This document shows, piece after piece, positions 38,338-47,249 of a stretch of 55,161 nt of DNA. The stretch covers positions 1 to 55,161 of the forward strand of contig JAJDDG010000172.1 of assembly GCA_029260435.1 (NCBI GenBank). Reading direction: 5' to 3'. This stretch comes from Phycisphaerales bacterium (GTDB taxonomy: Bacteria > Planctomycetota > Phycisphaerae > Phycisphaerales > UBA1924). Every line of letters begins with the position of its first letter. The first letter of the stretch is position 1. The position numbers and the translations under genes were made by a program. Below the pieces are notes generated by a model that saw nothing but the letters and a program-made list of their open reading frames with translations, had not been told where the DNA came from and ran no database searches.

Positions 38338-38577
38338 ATGAGTGAACGAAACGCAATCGCACCGTCCCGACAGGGCGCCAGCACCGGCGCCGTAGCCGGC
38401 ATCGTGACCATCGTAGGCAATGCGCTGGGCCTGTCGGCCGAGACCTTGGTGGCTTTCGTCGCCGCCGTCACCGGCGTGACGAGCGCCGTAGGCAACCTGT
38501 CCCGGGACAAGGTTCACAAAGCGGAGGCCGCAGGAAATGAACCGAGCGTGGTGTACGATATTCTGTCTTATTTCTAG
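38338..38577 (+). CDS. Holin-like membrane protein, 79 aa
   Basis: The ATG at 38338 has GAGGAGAG about 7 bases upstream; a GTG at 38260 in a GTGA overlap would add 26 residues. Two hydrophobic segments, GAVAGIVTIVGNALGLSAET and LVAFVAAVTGVTSAVGNL, are followed by a charged tail. It lies directly after the endolysin gene. Two-helix small proteins in this position commonly act as holins. Confidence 0.6.
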   Translation: MSERNAIAPSRQGASTGAVAGIVTIVGNALGLSAETLVAFVAAVTGVTSAVGNLSRDKVHKAEAAGNEPSVVYDILSYF

Positions 38578-38902
38578 CCTCTGGGGGGCGGGGTGCGCGA
38601 CGAGCCTTGGCGGAACCAGCTTCCAAGCCGGCGACGCCGTGCTGTGCCAGGGGACGTGCGAGATGGAGATCAGCGACGAGAAGACAACGTTGAAGGGGGA
38701 CATCGTGAAGTGGACTGGCCCCATGTCCCGCGTGGCCGGCCAAGCTTGGGACACCGCCGTCGAGGCCGCTCCCGAAATCGTAGGCGCAGTGGTCGGTGGC
38801 AACGTAGCCGGTCCCGCTGGCGCCGTTGGTGGCGCGGCGCTCGGGAACGTTGTCAAAGAGGCGTTCGACGACTCCTCCAACGTGGAGGTGTGTGAGCCAT
38901 GA
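38537..38902 (+). CDS. Lipoprotein overlapping the holin gene, 121 aa
   Basis: The signal peptide MNRAWCTIFCLISSLWGAGC ends at a lipobox-like AGC, followed by a soluble part with CQGTCEMEI and a Gly-zipper GGNVAGPAGAVGGAALGNVV. It overlaps the preceding holin-like gene by 41 bases in another frame. Overlapping lipoproteins behind endolysin/holin genes are often outer-membrane spanins, but the Gly-zipper is not typical of Rz1. Confidence 0.6.
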   Translation: MNRAWCTIFCLISSLWGAGCATSLGGTSFQAGDAVLCQGTCEMEISDEKTTLKGDIVKWTGPMSRVAGQAWDTAVEAAPEIVGAVVGGNVAGPAGAVGGAALGNVVKEAFDDSSNVEVCEP

Positions 38903-39591
38903 CCACCCTTGCATCCACCCAACTCGGTGGCTCCATCGGCGGCTCCTGGTTCGAGGGCTTCGGGACGCTCGGCGGCGGGAACCCGGTGGGTATCCAATTC
39001 CAACTCTCCAACCCACTCGACACCATCAGCTCCCTCGCGGTGACGTTCTCGGTGCTGTCGGCGACGGCCGGGGACGTGGTGGTACGGGTGCGAAGTGAGC
39101 TTGACCCCGGTGCGTTCGCGGACGGGAACCTCCCTGAGACCGGCGAGGGGATCACCTTGGCGACGTTCACGGACCCGTTCGCCTTGGCGGCCACGGCCAC
39201 ATTCACCATCCCCCTTGCCGCGGGCGCCAACAGCACCGCGTTCAGGAACAACTTCGACACGGTGGCGTCGCGGTTCGGGCGGGCCGGCTGGGTTGGTCGA
39301 GTCGCCTTGTCCATCACGGACACACTCGCTGCACCCGTGGCTGTGGTGGCGACGGGCGCGACGCTCGCGGTCGGGGCTGTGCCTGCCATCTCCGGCCTCG
39401 ATGGTCCCGGCTCCGGCCGCTCCCGCCCAGACGCTTGCCCAAAGTGCGGAGACATCAGCCTCCGTGAGACTTGGGTCCGCGACGGCTACACTCGCATGAT
39501 GGTATGCCCGAACGCAGGGTGTTGGGATCCGCCGGACCTCGTGGGCAGGCGCACGCCCCGGCCGCGCCGACCACTCATCAACGAAGGATGA
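38899..39591 (+). CDS. Structural protein with C-terminal zinc ribbon, 230 aa
   Basis: Residues 1-165 are beta-rich and small-residue-rich (virion-like: LGGSIGGSWFEGFGTLGGGN, VTFSVLSATAGDVVVRVRSE). The last 50 residues hold a zinc ribbon, ACPKCGDISL...VCPNAGCWDPP, then a basic Arg/Pro tail. A zinc ribbon on a virion protein is uncommon and could be an assembly handle. ATGA overlap with the lipoprotein gene. Confidence 0.6.
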   Translation: MTTLASTQLGGSIGGSWFEGFGTLGGGNPVGIQFQLSNPLDTISSLAVTFSVLSATAGDVVVRVRSELDPGAFADGNLPETGEGITLATFTDPFALAATATFTIPLAAGANSTAFRNNFDTVASRFGRAGWVGRVALSITDTLAAPVAVVATGATLAVGAVPAISGLDGPGSGRSRPDACPKCGDISLRETWVRDGYTRMMVCPNAGCWDPPDLVGRRTPRPRRPLINEG

Positions 39592-39595
39592 CCCT

Positions 39596-40330
39596 ATGGG
39601 CGATTTGACGTTCACGGATTTCAAAGACGAGGTGCGGTTCCGCCTCGGCGGCGTCGAGTCCGGGAACCCAGCCATCACCAATGCCCGCGTCGGGGATTGG
39701 ACGAACTGGGCCTACCAATGGGTCTGCCAGCCCCGTGTCTACCGGCACCCGAACCTAGAGGTGACCCTCGGTATCCCGCTCGTCGAAGGCGTTAGCGAGT
39801 ACGTGCCAGAGGACTCGGCGATCCGTGGCCTGTTCCAAATCTACGCCGTGAACCTGAGCGACGATACCTCAGTCAGCTCCATCACCTTGAGTCCCAACTA
39901 CGACCGCACGGCGCACCGGCGGCAACTCCGCCCGACAACGTGGCGCAAGATACAGCGAATCCAAACCAGCACCGGCCTACCTACCCGCTACACCCGGTGG
40001 CGGACGAACCTGTTTATCGACCGGGCGCCGAGTAGCGCGGACGCCGGGAAGCTACTCCTCGTAGACGCCTATGCCCGGCCTGCGAAGCTCACCCAAGCTG
40101 CCAGTGACACACTCATCGAACCTGAGTGGGACGAGGTGATTAGCGTCGGTGCTGCGTACCGTGGGTGGCTCGCGCTGGGCGACCCCGAAATGGCCGAGGA
40201 CGCCCGCGAGAACTTTGGCCGACAGGTGAACGAGATTGCGTCCCAGTTCGCCATGGACGGGGACGACGAGCCGATCGAAATGAACGTCGAGGGCGCGTAC
40301 GACTCGATGGATAGCTTCACGGTATACTGA
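39596..40330 (+). CDS. Head-tail adaptor (connector) protein
   Basis: 244 aa. An N-terminal helical start (TFTDFKDEVRFRLGG, WTNWAYQWVCQP) precedes a beta sandwich, then EPEWDEVISVGAAYRGWLAL and a long C-terminal helix (ARENFGRQVNEIASQFAMDG). This is the arrangement of podoviral gp4/SU10-type adaptors that bind below the portal ring. The next large gene encodes a nozzle-like protein, as expected. Confidence 0.7.
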   Translation: MGDLTFTDFKDEVRFRLGGVESGNPAITNARVGDWTNWAYQWVCQPRVYRHPNLEVTLGIPLVEGVSEYVPEDSAIRGLFQIYAVNLSDDTSVSSITLSPNYDRTAHRRQLRPTTWRKIQRIQTSTGLPTRYTRWRTNLFIDRAPSSADAGKLLLVDAYARPAKLTQAASDTLIEPEWDEVISVGAAYRGWLALGDPEMAEDARENFGRQVNEIASQFAMDGDDEPIEMNVEGAYDSMDSFTVY

Positions 40331-40355
40331 GCCCTAGCTCTAGGAGGCACGCCCC

Positions 40356-41273
40356 ATGGCTGCTGGCGACCCCGTAAACTCGGCATTTGAGTCCAACCCC
40401 ACTGACCCGGACCTCGCGGGCCGCGCTGACAACGAGCTGCGCGAGACACGCCAGCGGCTCCGGTACCGACTCCAACGGACCATGGATTATGGCGACGGCT
40501 CTACCAACGCGAACTACGAAGACACCGGTCGGCCAGTGCCCGGCAGCGCCCGTGCGTTCTTTGTGGACGGCACTAACATCACCGGCGAGCCGAGCACTTG
40601 GCTCAAGTCGAATCAAGTGCCTCCGTATGCGGCGCAGACGCTGGCGATCCCGAGCGCGGGCGCGAGCCCCCAGAACCTCCCGGCCCTAGGCACCCATGAC
40701 GATGGTGTGATGATGTGGGTCAAGGGGAGTGCGTTCCCTTGGGACGGCACCGGGTGGTCGGGTGTGGACGCCACGGCCAGCACCGGGCATTTCGCCGAGG
40801 AAAGCACCGTCACGGGGGCGGCGGGTGCGACCGCCATCACTGCGACGACCCAAGGCACGGCCCAGGTCATGGTGCAGGATAGTGGTGCTGGCACCCCTGA
40901 ACTGAACCTCGACGTGACGCCTGGGCTCGCGGGGGTCGGGTTCTGGCGTGTGGAGGTGAAGGGTTGGATTCCTGTGCTAGGCGGTGGCGCAGGGCAGGTG
41001 GTGTTCGGGCTCCGCAAAATCGTAGACCCGGCTGGCGCAGGCCCCGGGCCGATCACCACCGACTATTGGGACGCTGGTGGCGGCGACCGCGGTAGCACAG
41101 CCGTTGGCAGCATCGAGCACTTTTGGAAAGAGGTGCCGGTGCTCGCGGCAGACCGTGGCGAGCTGCATAGGTTTCAGGCGATCGCCTATCGGGTGACTAA
41201 CAACTTTACCATCGGCCGAACCTCCGCCACCGTGATCGCCACCCTCCAAGCCAAAGTCATCCCCCACGGATAG
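40356..41273 (+). CDS. Tail/virion protein, 305 aa
   Basis: The helical start with DLAGRADNELRETRQRLRYR is a short stalk like those that dock fibres to a tail. The middle is Gly/Ala/Thr-rich, and the C-terminal domain is a jelly-roll-like beta fold (GVGFWRVEVKGWIPVLGGGA, FTIGRTSATVIATLQAKVIP). It lies between adaptor and nozzle genes, so a tail-attached trimer such as a short fibre is plausible. Not assigned further. Confidence 0.6.
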   Translation: MAAGDPVNSAFESNPTDPDLAGRADNELRETRQRLRYRLQRTMDYGDGSTNANYEDTGRPVPGSARAFFVDGTNITGEPSTWLKSNQVPPYAAQTLAIPSAGASPQNLPALGTHDDGVMMWVKGSAFPWDGTGWSGVDATASTGHFAEESTVTGAAGATAITATTQGTAQVMVQDSGAGTPELNLDVTPGLAGVGFWRVEVKGWIPVLGGGAGQVVFGLRKIVDPAGAGPGPITTDYWDAGGGDRGSTAVGSIEHFWKEVPVLAADRGELHRFQAIAYRVTNNFTIGRTSATVIATLQAKVIPHG

Positions 41274-41282
41274 GAGGCCCCT

Positions 41283-43121
41283 GTGCCCACCAACATTGGC
41301 GCATATCGCAACGCCGAGGCCCGGTTCTTCGCCAAGAAAGGCAAGGCCAGTGATGCGCGCCGGATGCGCCGGCGCGTCCGCAACTCGACCGTGTTCTCGG
41401 GGTGGGTGCCGGACATGCCGCCGGACAAGGCCGGGTTCGGTGGTGCCCGGGTGTGCCGGAACCTCGTGCAGCTCGCCACGCGGCAACGGGGGCTGTGGTT
41501 GGGCCAATCCATGGGGTACACGCAGGACACCAGCACTGCGCTCGGTGCTGGCGGTGCCCGTGCCATCATCCTCGGCAGCCAATACCAGGACGTGGACAAG
41601 ACCATCGAGAGGGTGGTGGTGGCCGCGGGCGATGGTGGCGCGAACAACATGACCCCGTACCGGGACGTAGCGGGGACGTGGACGGCACTCACGTTGAATG
41701 CCGGGGGTGCTGCGACCGCTGCGCCCACCCGCGAGAGCTTGCTCGACTCCACCGTGTTCCCGTTTGGCGCCCCGACCCGCAACGGCAGTGCCACACCCAT
41801 CGCGGAGCCCATGTTCATTTGGTGCGGTGGGGATTTGAACTCGGCGACGTGCCCGGTGTACTGCACGCCGGACGGCGCTGCGAGCCCGGGGAACCAAGGG
41901 AACTATGATGAGCTGGACAGGTTCTCAGCCCTATCCCCATTCAAGGCACGGAGCGTCGAGTCCTTCGACGGTCGGGTGTATTTCTTTGGGACCGAGGAGG
42001 CGGGCACGGAGCACCTGAACAGGTTGCGTTGGACTGCGCCCGCGACCGCTGACCCGGACCCGGCGAACCGCGGCGCAGGCGGCCGGGACTTTCACATTTT
42101 CCAACAGCCCGGCCAGCGCGTGCTCGCGATGCGGGACCGGCTGGTGTTGTACTTTGGGGACGGCGTAGCGTTCGCCAAGCCGAAGCGACTCCTCACGGAC
42201 CCGTTGCAGTTCTCGGAGCTGTCCCGCACGCGGGGACTGCTGGCGACGAACGCGGTCACGGCGATCTCTCCGCTGCTGCACTTCGGCGTGTTCAACGACG
42301 GTTGGTGGCTGTTGAACGCGGCGGGTGGCTGGAAGCAAGCCGGCCTCGCCCGATTCGAGGAGTCCCGCGGCAAGGACATTGAGGTGACCAAGTGGCGCGA
42401 GACGTGGTACGAGGACCTCGACATCGAGAACCGCAACCGGATCTCGTGCGAGTACGAGCCGTTCAGGGACCAAGTGTATATTAGCTACCCGTCCCGGACC
42501 CATCAGGCGCAGCGCACCATCATCTACGACGTGCCCACCGACACGGCGTGGCCGCAGGACTATGGGCCTACGGTGTTTTTCAAGCAGGACACCGTGCTGC
42601 GGGACGGGAAGACCTATGCGCAGTTGGAGGCCGACGGCACTACCTATGCCGAGTTGGAGGCCGCGGGCACCACGTACGCGGACTTGATGCCGAGGTTCGG
42701 GTTCGAGGGGTTGCTGCACGGCACCGAGGGTGGTCACATCATGTCCCACGACCCGGGGCTCACGGCCCGGGACGGTGCCGAGCCCACGTACTCCTGGGAG
42801 CCGCACGAGCAGCGGGCGCCGGACGGCCTCACCGACGTGTGGACGTTCCATGAGTTGGGGATGGATTATCTCAATGTCGGTGGGCCGGCGATCACGTTGG
42901 AGGCGCTCACGGACGGCGGGAATCGCTCGCAGGCGCACACACTCTCCCTGGACGAGCCCACGGACACGGCACTGGAGCAGCACACGGTGAAGGCGAACTT
43001 CCGGCTCCGTGGTAGTCACCTAACGTACCGGGCCTCGGGGACTGCGCCCGCACTCATCCGCTCCTTCGCCCCCGAGATGTGGGTGTATGGCTCTCGGGAC
43101 ATGGCCGGGCAGACGGGATAG
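41283..43121 (+). CDS. Tail hub/nozzle-like protein
   Basis: 612 aa. Blade-like repeats with W and F/Y-rich strands (VESFDGRVYFFGTEEAGTEH, VLAMRDRLVLYFGDGVAFAK, LHFGVFNDGWWLLNAAGGWK, RDQVYISYPSRTHQ) suggest a beta-propeller as in podoviral tail nozzles. About residues 442-469 hold three copies of a 10-residue repeat (G-x-T-Y-A-x-L-E-A-x). A short tail is completed by such a hexameric nozzle below the adaptor. GTG start; AGGAG lies upstream. Confidence 0.7.
   Translation: MPTNIGAYRNAEARFFAKKGKASDARRMRRRVRNSTVFSGWVPDMPPDKAGFGGARVCRNLVQLATRQRGLWLGQSMGYTQDTSTALGAGGARAIILGSQYQDVDKTIERVVVAAGDGGANNMTPYRDVAGTWTALTLNAGGAATAAPTRESLLDSTVFPFGAPTRNGSATPIAEPMFIWCGGDLNSATCPVYCTPDGAASPGNQGNYDELDRFSALSPFKARSVESFDGRVYFFGTEEAGTEHLNRLRWTAPATADPDPANRGAGGRDFHIFQQPGQRVLAMRDRLVLYFGDGVAFAKPKRLLTDPLQFSELSRTRGLLATNAVTAISPLLHFGVFNDGWWLLNAAGGWKQAGLARFEESRGKDIEVTKWRETWYEDLDIENRNRISCEYEPFRDQVYISYPSRTHQAQRTIIYDVPTDTAWPQDYGPTVFFKQDTVLRDGKTYAQLEADGTTYAELEAAGTTYADLMPRFGFEGLLHGTEGGHIMSHDPGLTARDGAEPTYSWEPHEQRAPDGLTDVWTFHELGMDYLNVGGPAITLEALTDGGNRSQAHTLSLDEPTDTALEQHTVKANFRLRGSHLTYRASGTAPALIRSFAPEMWVYGSRDMAGQTG
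42606..42689 (+). repeat. Three tandem 30-bp coding repeats
   Basis: Units 42606-42635, 42636-42665 and the partial 42666-42689 encode GKTYAQLEAD, GTTYAELEAA and GTTYADLM. They are in frame inside the nozzle-like gene. Third-codon differences show the repeat is old and kept for its protein sequence. Confidence 0.8.
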
Positions 43122-43130
43122 GCGAGCGCC

Positions 43131-43631
43131 ATGGCCATCATCGACATCGAGCTACCCGATCCGCCTGAGGCACTGCGGGCGATCCCAGGGCTGGAGGAGT
43201 ATTTCACACAGCTCCAGACTGCCATCGGGGACATTGACTTGGCGTTGCGCGCTGGGCTCCGGGAGGGCGATCCGACCCACCCGGAGGGCGGCTCCGCCCA
43301 CCCCAACGGGCTGCTGCATAATATGGAAGGCTCATGGGTCACGGTCTCGTTCACTGCGCTCGACACGGCCACCACGGTCACCCATAACCTTGAGCTTGAC
43401 ACCACGGGCACCGCGTCCGCCAACCCCAACGTCGTGTGGCGCGTGATGGGGATCAAGCACTCGGGCGTCGGCGCCACGGCCGTGGACTCCATGTCCGTGA
43501 ACTACGAGATCGGGGATGCCATCAACACCAACGACATCGAGCTGCGGCTGTACTCGGGGGGCACGCGGACGGTCTCGGGGGCGCAGCCGGCGACGGTGCT
43601 CCTGTGGCTGTACGGAGTGGACATATGGTAG
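43131..43631 (+). CDS. Structural protein, 166 aa
   Basis: N-terminal helix (LRAIPGLEEYFTQLQTAIGD, then IDLALRAGLREG) and C-terminal beta domain (WVTVSFTALDTATTVTHNLE, NDIELRLYSGGTRTVSG, ATVLLWLYGVDIW). A helix-plus-beta head of this kind often anchors small fibres. Its stop overlaps a possible upstream ATG of the next gene. Family unknown. Confidence 0.6.
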   Translation: MAIIDIELPDPPEALRAIPGLEEYFTQLQTAIGDIDLALRAGLREGDPTHPEGGSAHPNGLLHNMEGSWVTVSFTALDTATTVTHNLELDTTGTASANPNVVWRVMGIKHSGVGATAVDSMSVNYEIGDAINTNDIELRLYSGGTRTVSGAQPATVLLWLYGVDIW

Positions 43632-43666
43632 CCCCCGGGGTACCCTGTTGCGGCGTGGAGGAGCCT

Positions 43667-44242
43667 ATGCTAGAGGCGAGCGAAATCGAGGTAGGCGAAG
43701 GGCAAACGCTCGCCGTGCCCGACGAGGTGCTTGTGCCAGCGACGCCCGGTCTCATCGACAAAATGGAGGCCAAGATCCTTCAGCGGGCCGGGAGTGAGTA
43801 CCAAGCCAAGGGCGAGCAAATCTCGTTCCTCCCGCTCGTGCATCGTTTCACGCCCGGCATGTATATCCGCCAGATCACAATGCCAGCGAACACGGTCGTC
43901 ACCACCCGCATCCACAAAACCGAGCACCCCTACGTGGTCAGTGCCGGCAAGTGTCTCGTGTTAGTTGAGGGGCAGGGTTGGATTCCGATCCAAGCACCGC
44001 ACTCTGGGGTCACCAAGCCGGGCACCCGTCGGCTGTTGTTAGTTCTTGAGGACACCGTTTGGACAACCTTCCATACGAACCCGGACGAGCTACGCGATAT
44101 CGCGGAGATCGAGGACATGCTCATGGTGGACTATGACAATCCGTTGATTGCGGATGAGGTCGCCAAGCGGGCAGGGCAATTTTATTCGATACCTGACGGC
44201 GCTGATTGCGAAGGGTATCTAGGCGCGGGAGAACCAACATGA
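43667..44242 (+). CDS. Cupin-like protein, 191 aa
   Basis: GGAGGAG directly precedes the ATG at 43667; an ATG at 43625 is possible. The core, MYIRQITMPANTVVTTRIHK, TEHPYVVSAGKCLVLVEGQG, WIPIQAPHSGVTKPGTRRLL and VWTTFHTNPDE, follows the two-motif beta barrel of cupins with spaced His/Glu ligands. Similar proteins are encoded near podoviral tail genes; the substrate is unknown. It may be a virion barrel rather than an enzyme. Confidence 0.65.
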   Translation: MLEASEIEVGEGQTLAVPDEVLVPATPGLIDKMEAKILQRAGSEYQAKGEQISFLPLVHRFTPGMYIRQITMPANTVVTTRIHKTEHPYVVSAGKCLVLVEGQGWIPIQAPHSGVTKPGTRRLLLVLEDTVWTTFHTNPDELRDIAEIEDMLMVDYDNPLIADEVAKRAGQFYSIPDGADCEGYLGAGEPT

Positions 44243-45306
44243 GTCTTGCGACTACAGCGGCAGTGGTCGGGATCGCTGGCACGGCATATGGTGTCTACGA
44301 TTCGGTGACCTCCGACAGTGGTGGGGGCGGAGGCGGCAACGGCCTCCAACCGATCTTTGATCCATTCTTCTCGGACCTGACGAATCTTGGGAGCGCGTTG
44401 TTCGGGACGGGCAGCCCGAACGGCCCCGGGCAGGAGGCGATTGCTGACTTCCTGTTCAACCCGATCCCGATCACGCCGGCTGAGCGTGCCTCGGCGCGGT
44501 TCTTCGGCGCCGACCGTAAGTCCAAGACCACCCGCGGGTTCAACGCTCCGTTCCTCCAGTTGGTGAACGAGGCCGAAGGGTTCATTCGGGATGACATCTT
44601 CCCGGGGGCTCGCGAGCTAGCGACGACGGGGCGTCCGACGGACCTCCAGCCGATCATTGACCGGGAGGTGCATCGGCTCCGCACGGAAACAGCCCCTGAG
44701 TTGGCTGCCCGATTCGGCCAGGACATCGCCGGCACGGGCTTCGCAAACGCCTTGAACCAATCTGGCGAAGACTTGGGGTTCAACCTTGGTGCCCTGCAAG
44801 TTGGGGCGGACGAAGCCGCGACGAGTCGGTTCGCGGATTTCATTGGGTCGGGTGCTGCGGAGCGAATCTTCCAACTGCCCCTGAACCTTCGCTCGGGCGC
44901 CGCGGTGCTCCAAGGCAACCAAGGGCAGTTGTTCCGGGAACGCTCCGAGTCCACGCGCCCGGGGTCGAGGCTCGCCGGGTTCCTCCCAACTCTCTCCAAC
45001 GCCTTGTCCAACTCGGCTGGGTTCATCCAACAGGGCGCTGCGCCTGACTCTGGTGGGACGATTGGGTCAGTGCTCGGGGCACTTGGGCCGTTGCTTGGGG
45101 CGCTGGGTGGTGGCGGCGGTGGCACCGCTGGTGGTGTTAGCTCACTCGCTGGGCTGTTTGGTGGCACGGGTGGTGGCAATGCGGCAGGTGGCACGGGTGG
45201 CAGTTTCGTAGACTTCAACACTGCCAACACTGGCACGACCGCCTCAGAGATTTTCCAGAACTCCCAGAACTCCAACGACGCTTCGTTCTCGATCTTCGGG
45301 AGCTAG
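44239..45306 (+). CDS. Internal virion protein candidate, Gly-rich, 355 aa
   Basis: An N-terminal hydrophobic helix (LATTAAVVGIAGTAYGVYDS) is followed by Gly-rich linkers and a helical core (LQLVNEAEGFIRDDIFPGAR, REVHRLRTETAPELAARFGQ). The C-terminal 100 residues are Gly/Thr-rich. Hydrophobic start and helical body suit proteins ejected into the host envelope with the DNA. ATGA overlap with the cupin-like gene. Confidence 0.6.
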   Translation: MSLATTAAVVGIAGTAYGVYDSVTSDSGGGGGGNGLQPIFDPFFSDLTNLGSALFGTGSPNGPGQEAIADFLFNPIPITPAERASARFFGADRKSKTTRGFNAPFLQLVNEAEGFIRDDIFPGARELATTGRPTDLQPIIDREVHRLRTETAPELAARFGQDIAGTGFANALNQSGEDLGFNLGALQVGADEAATSRFADFIGSGAAERIFQLPLNLRSGAAVLQGNQGQLFRERSESTRPGSRLAGFLPTLSNALSNSAGFIQQGAAPDSGGTIGSVLGALGPLLGALGGGGGGTAGGVSSLAGLFGGTGGGNAAGGTGGSFVDFNTANTGTTASEIFQNSQNSNDASFSIFGS

Positions 45307-45318
45307 GAGACACAGGCT

Positions 45319-45765
45319 ATGCCGAACCAAAGCGATGAATTGCTCAAGGGTGTGGCGGCGCTGGCGGGTGGCGCTGGCGGTGTCGCAGGGGCGGCCGGCG
45401 CACCGCAGGGTCCGGGCGGTGCCAGTGCAGCACTCGCGTTGCTCAGTCCCGAGGAACGCCGCCGCCTACTCGCCACCATGGCCGCACAGCGTCTCCTCGC
45501 GGACCAAACCCCACAGGACCCGATCGTGGACCCGCAGCAGGCACGGCAGCCGTTTCGCGGGGACCTCCGGCAGCTCGCCCAGACGCGAGCGCAGGGGGTG
45601 CCGTTTATCCAGCTCGGCGCGCCGCCGACGAAGGCTGAGCGTACGGCGGAGCGGATCGCGGCGGGCAGCGCTTCGCTGACCAACATCCTCACCGCACTGA
45701 ACAAACGGCGCCGGGCGAGTGAGGCCAAGGCGAGCGCCAGCGCCACACTCAAGGGAGGTCAGTAA
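45319..45765 (+). CDS. Small internal virion protein candidate, 148 aa
   Basis: Ala/Gly-rich hydrophobic helix (GVAALAGGAGGVAGAAGAPQ), then an Arg/Gln-rich helical region (LSPEERRRLLATMAAQRLLA) and basic tail. Its stop TAA shares one base with the next ATG (TAATG). Probably part of the ejection-protein set; composition only. Confidence 0.55.
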   Translation: MPNQSDELLKGVAALAGGAGGVAGAAGAPQGPGGASAALALLSPEERRRLLATMAAQRLLADQTPQDPIVDPQQARQPFRGDLRQLAQTRAQGVPFIQLGAPPTKAERTAERIAAGSASLTNILTALNKRRRASEAKASASATLKGGQ

Positions 45766-47246
45766 TGGCCGGCGTAGCAGACATCGCAGCGGCCCACCTC
45801 GCCATGGACATTGCCGCCAAGACCGCAGCGAGCGCCGGGAAGTTCGAGGACCGGGAGGCGAAGAATCGGCTTGCGGTCGCGCAGGCGCAGGCCGAGGCCG
45901 AGGCGATCGAGCGGGACAAGCGGATCGCGCTCGCCGGGAACCGCGCCAAGACCATGGGCGTGTTGGCGAAGGCGCAGGGCGAGCCGCAGGCGGCGCAGCC
46001 GCCGCCGAGTGCCTCGGGTATCCTTGATGGCGTCGCCACGGGCATCAACGCCGATGACCCCGAGGGCGCAGTGAATGGCGCAGGGCCTCCGAAGCTCACG
46101 GCTGGCGGCCCGCAGCCGGGGGGACCGAACCCGCAGGGTGGCGGCGGCGCCGGGGGTGACCTGTTCGCCCCCGTGCCCGACGCCCCAGCCTTCACCACGG
46201 ACGTGAGCACCCGGGTGCAGCGGAACGAGGTGTTGCCGGGGGTGTCGATTCAAGAGCCCACCACGCAGTTCAATGTGCGGGAGAACGCGCTGACGCCGGG
46301 GCAGGTGCTTCAGGCGCGGCAGCGGCAGGCGCTCGCGCAGCGTGCTAGTCGTGAAGCAATGCTAGACCGGATTGCCGGTGCTAGTGAGCCTGTGTTCAAC
46401 AAGTTCCGCAACCGGCTACCCGCTGGCGTTCAGGAAGACCTTGACCTCCGTCGTTCCACGTCTCAGCAGGAACGTAAGAACAAGTCCCGTACCACGTTGG
46501 TGTATGACCCGACTAGCCCCACAGGCCGCCGTGTGATCCGCACCACCGAGCTACCCAACGGTGGTCAGTTCGCGCCGATCCCTGCCAAGTCCCAAGTCGA
46601 GGTGAACCTCAACGAGCAGCCCGCGACCAAGACTATGCGGACGAAGCTCCAGACCAACCTCAATGCATCGCTTGGCTCTGTGGACAGGCTGAACCAAATC
46701 TCCAATAGCTTCGACCCCACGTTTCTGACGGCTCCAATGCAAATGGCATTGACAGCGGCGACCAAGGTCGAGCGGGTCACTGGCACTGTGCCGTTGGGAA
46801 TGCGCGAACAAGTCGCCAAGTTCGCCAACTTCAAACAGTCCGTGCAGTCGGACTTGAATCTCTACATCAAGGAGATCACGGGCGCGCAGATGTCCGCATC
46901 GGAGGCTGAACGTCTCATCAAGACACGCCCGAACTTGGACGATTCGCCCACGGAGTTCGTCTCGAAATTCAACACGACTATCGCGACGTTGCGGTTGAAC
47001 ATCGCCCGCCAGCACATGCTCATGCGAGACGGGTTTGGCGACGAAACCATCAAGCGGGCTATCGAAGATTCGTCAACGATCGACTCGCTCTATGGACAGG
47101 TGTCGTTGGATCGCACGTTGCAGGTGATGGATGCCCGAGAGTCATTCCATACACGGAGACTCAACGAGAGTGGTGGGTTGAGTCCAGAGCAGATTACTCG
47201 GTTGGCTGAGGAAGCCACCGAACGTGACTTTGGATTGAGGGAGTAA
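45765..47246 (+). CDS. Internal virion/ejection protein candidate, 493 aa
   Basis: A strongly helical N-terminus (EDREAKNRLAVAQAQAEAEA), a disordered Pro/Gly linker (residues 65-140) and a long helical C-terminal half with heptads (MRTKLQTNLNASLGSVDRLN). Large Ala/Gln-rich helical proteins after the tail genes are ejection proteins in many podoviruses. Codon use becomes less GC-biased in its second half and in the next gene. Confidence 0.6.
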   Translation: MAGVADIAAAHLAMDIAAKTAASAGKFEDREAKNRLAVAQAQAEAEAIERDKRIALAGNRAKTMGVLAKAQGEPQAAQPPPSASGILDGVATGINADDPEGAVNGAGPPKLTAGGPQPGGPNPQGGGGAGGDLFAPVPDAPAFTTDVSTRVQRNEVLPGVSIQEPTTQFNVRENALTPGQVLQARQRQALAQRASREAMLDRIAGASEPVFNKFRNRLPAGVQEDLDLRRSTSQQERKNKSRTTLVYDPTSPTGRRVIRTTELPNGGQFAPIPAKSQVEVNLNEQPATKTMRTKLQTNLNASLGSVDRLNQISNSFDPTFLTAPMQMALTAATKVERVTGTVPLGMREQVAKFANFKQSVQSDLNLYIKEITGAQMSASEAERLIKTRPNLDDSPTEFVSKFNTTIATLRLNIARQHMLMRDGFGDETIKRAIEDSSTIDSLYGQVSLDRTLQVMDARESFHTRRLNESGGLSPEQITRLAEEATERDFGLRE

Positions 47247-47249
47247 CGT

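Noticed and set aside
41931..43019. Leftward 362-codon frame opposite the nozzle-like gene
   Set aside because: Antisense shadow; Arg/Val/Leu-rich composition with no motif and no ribosome binding site.
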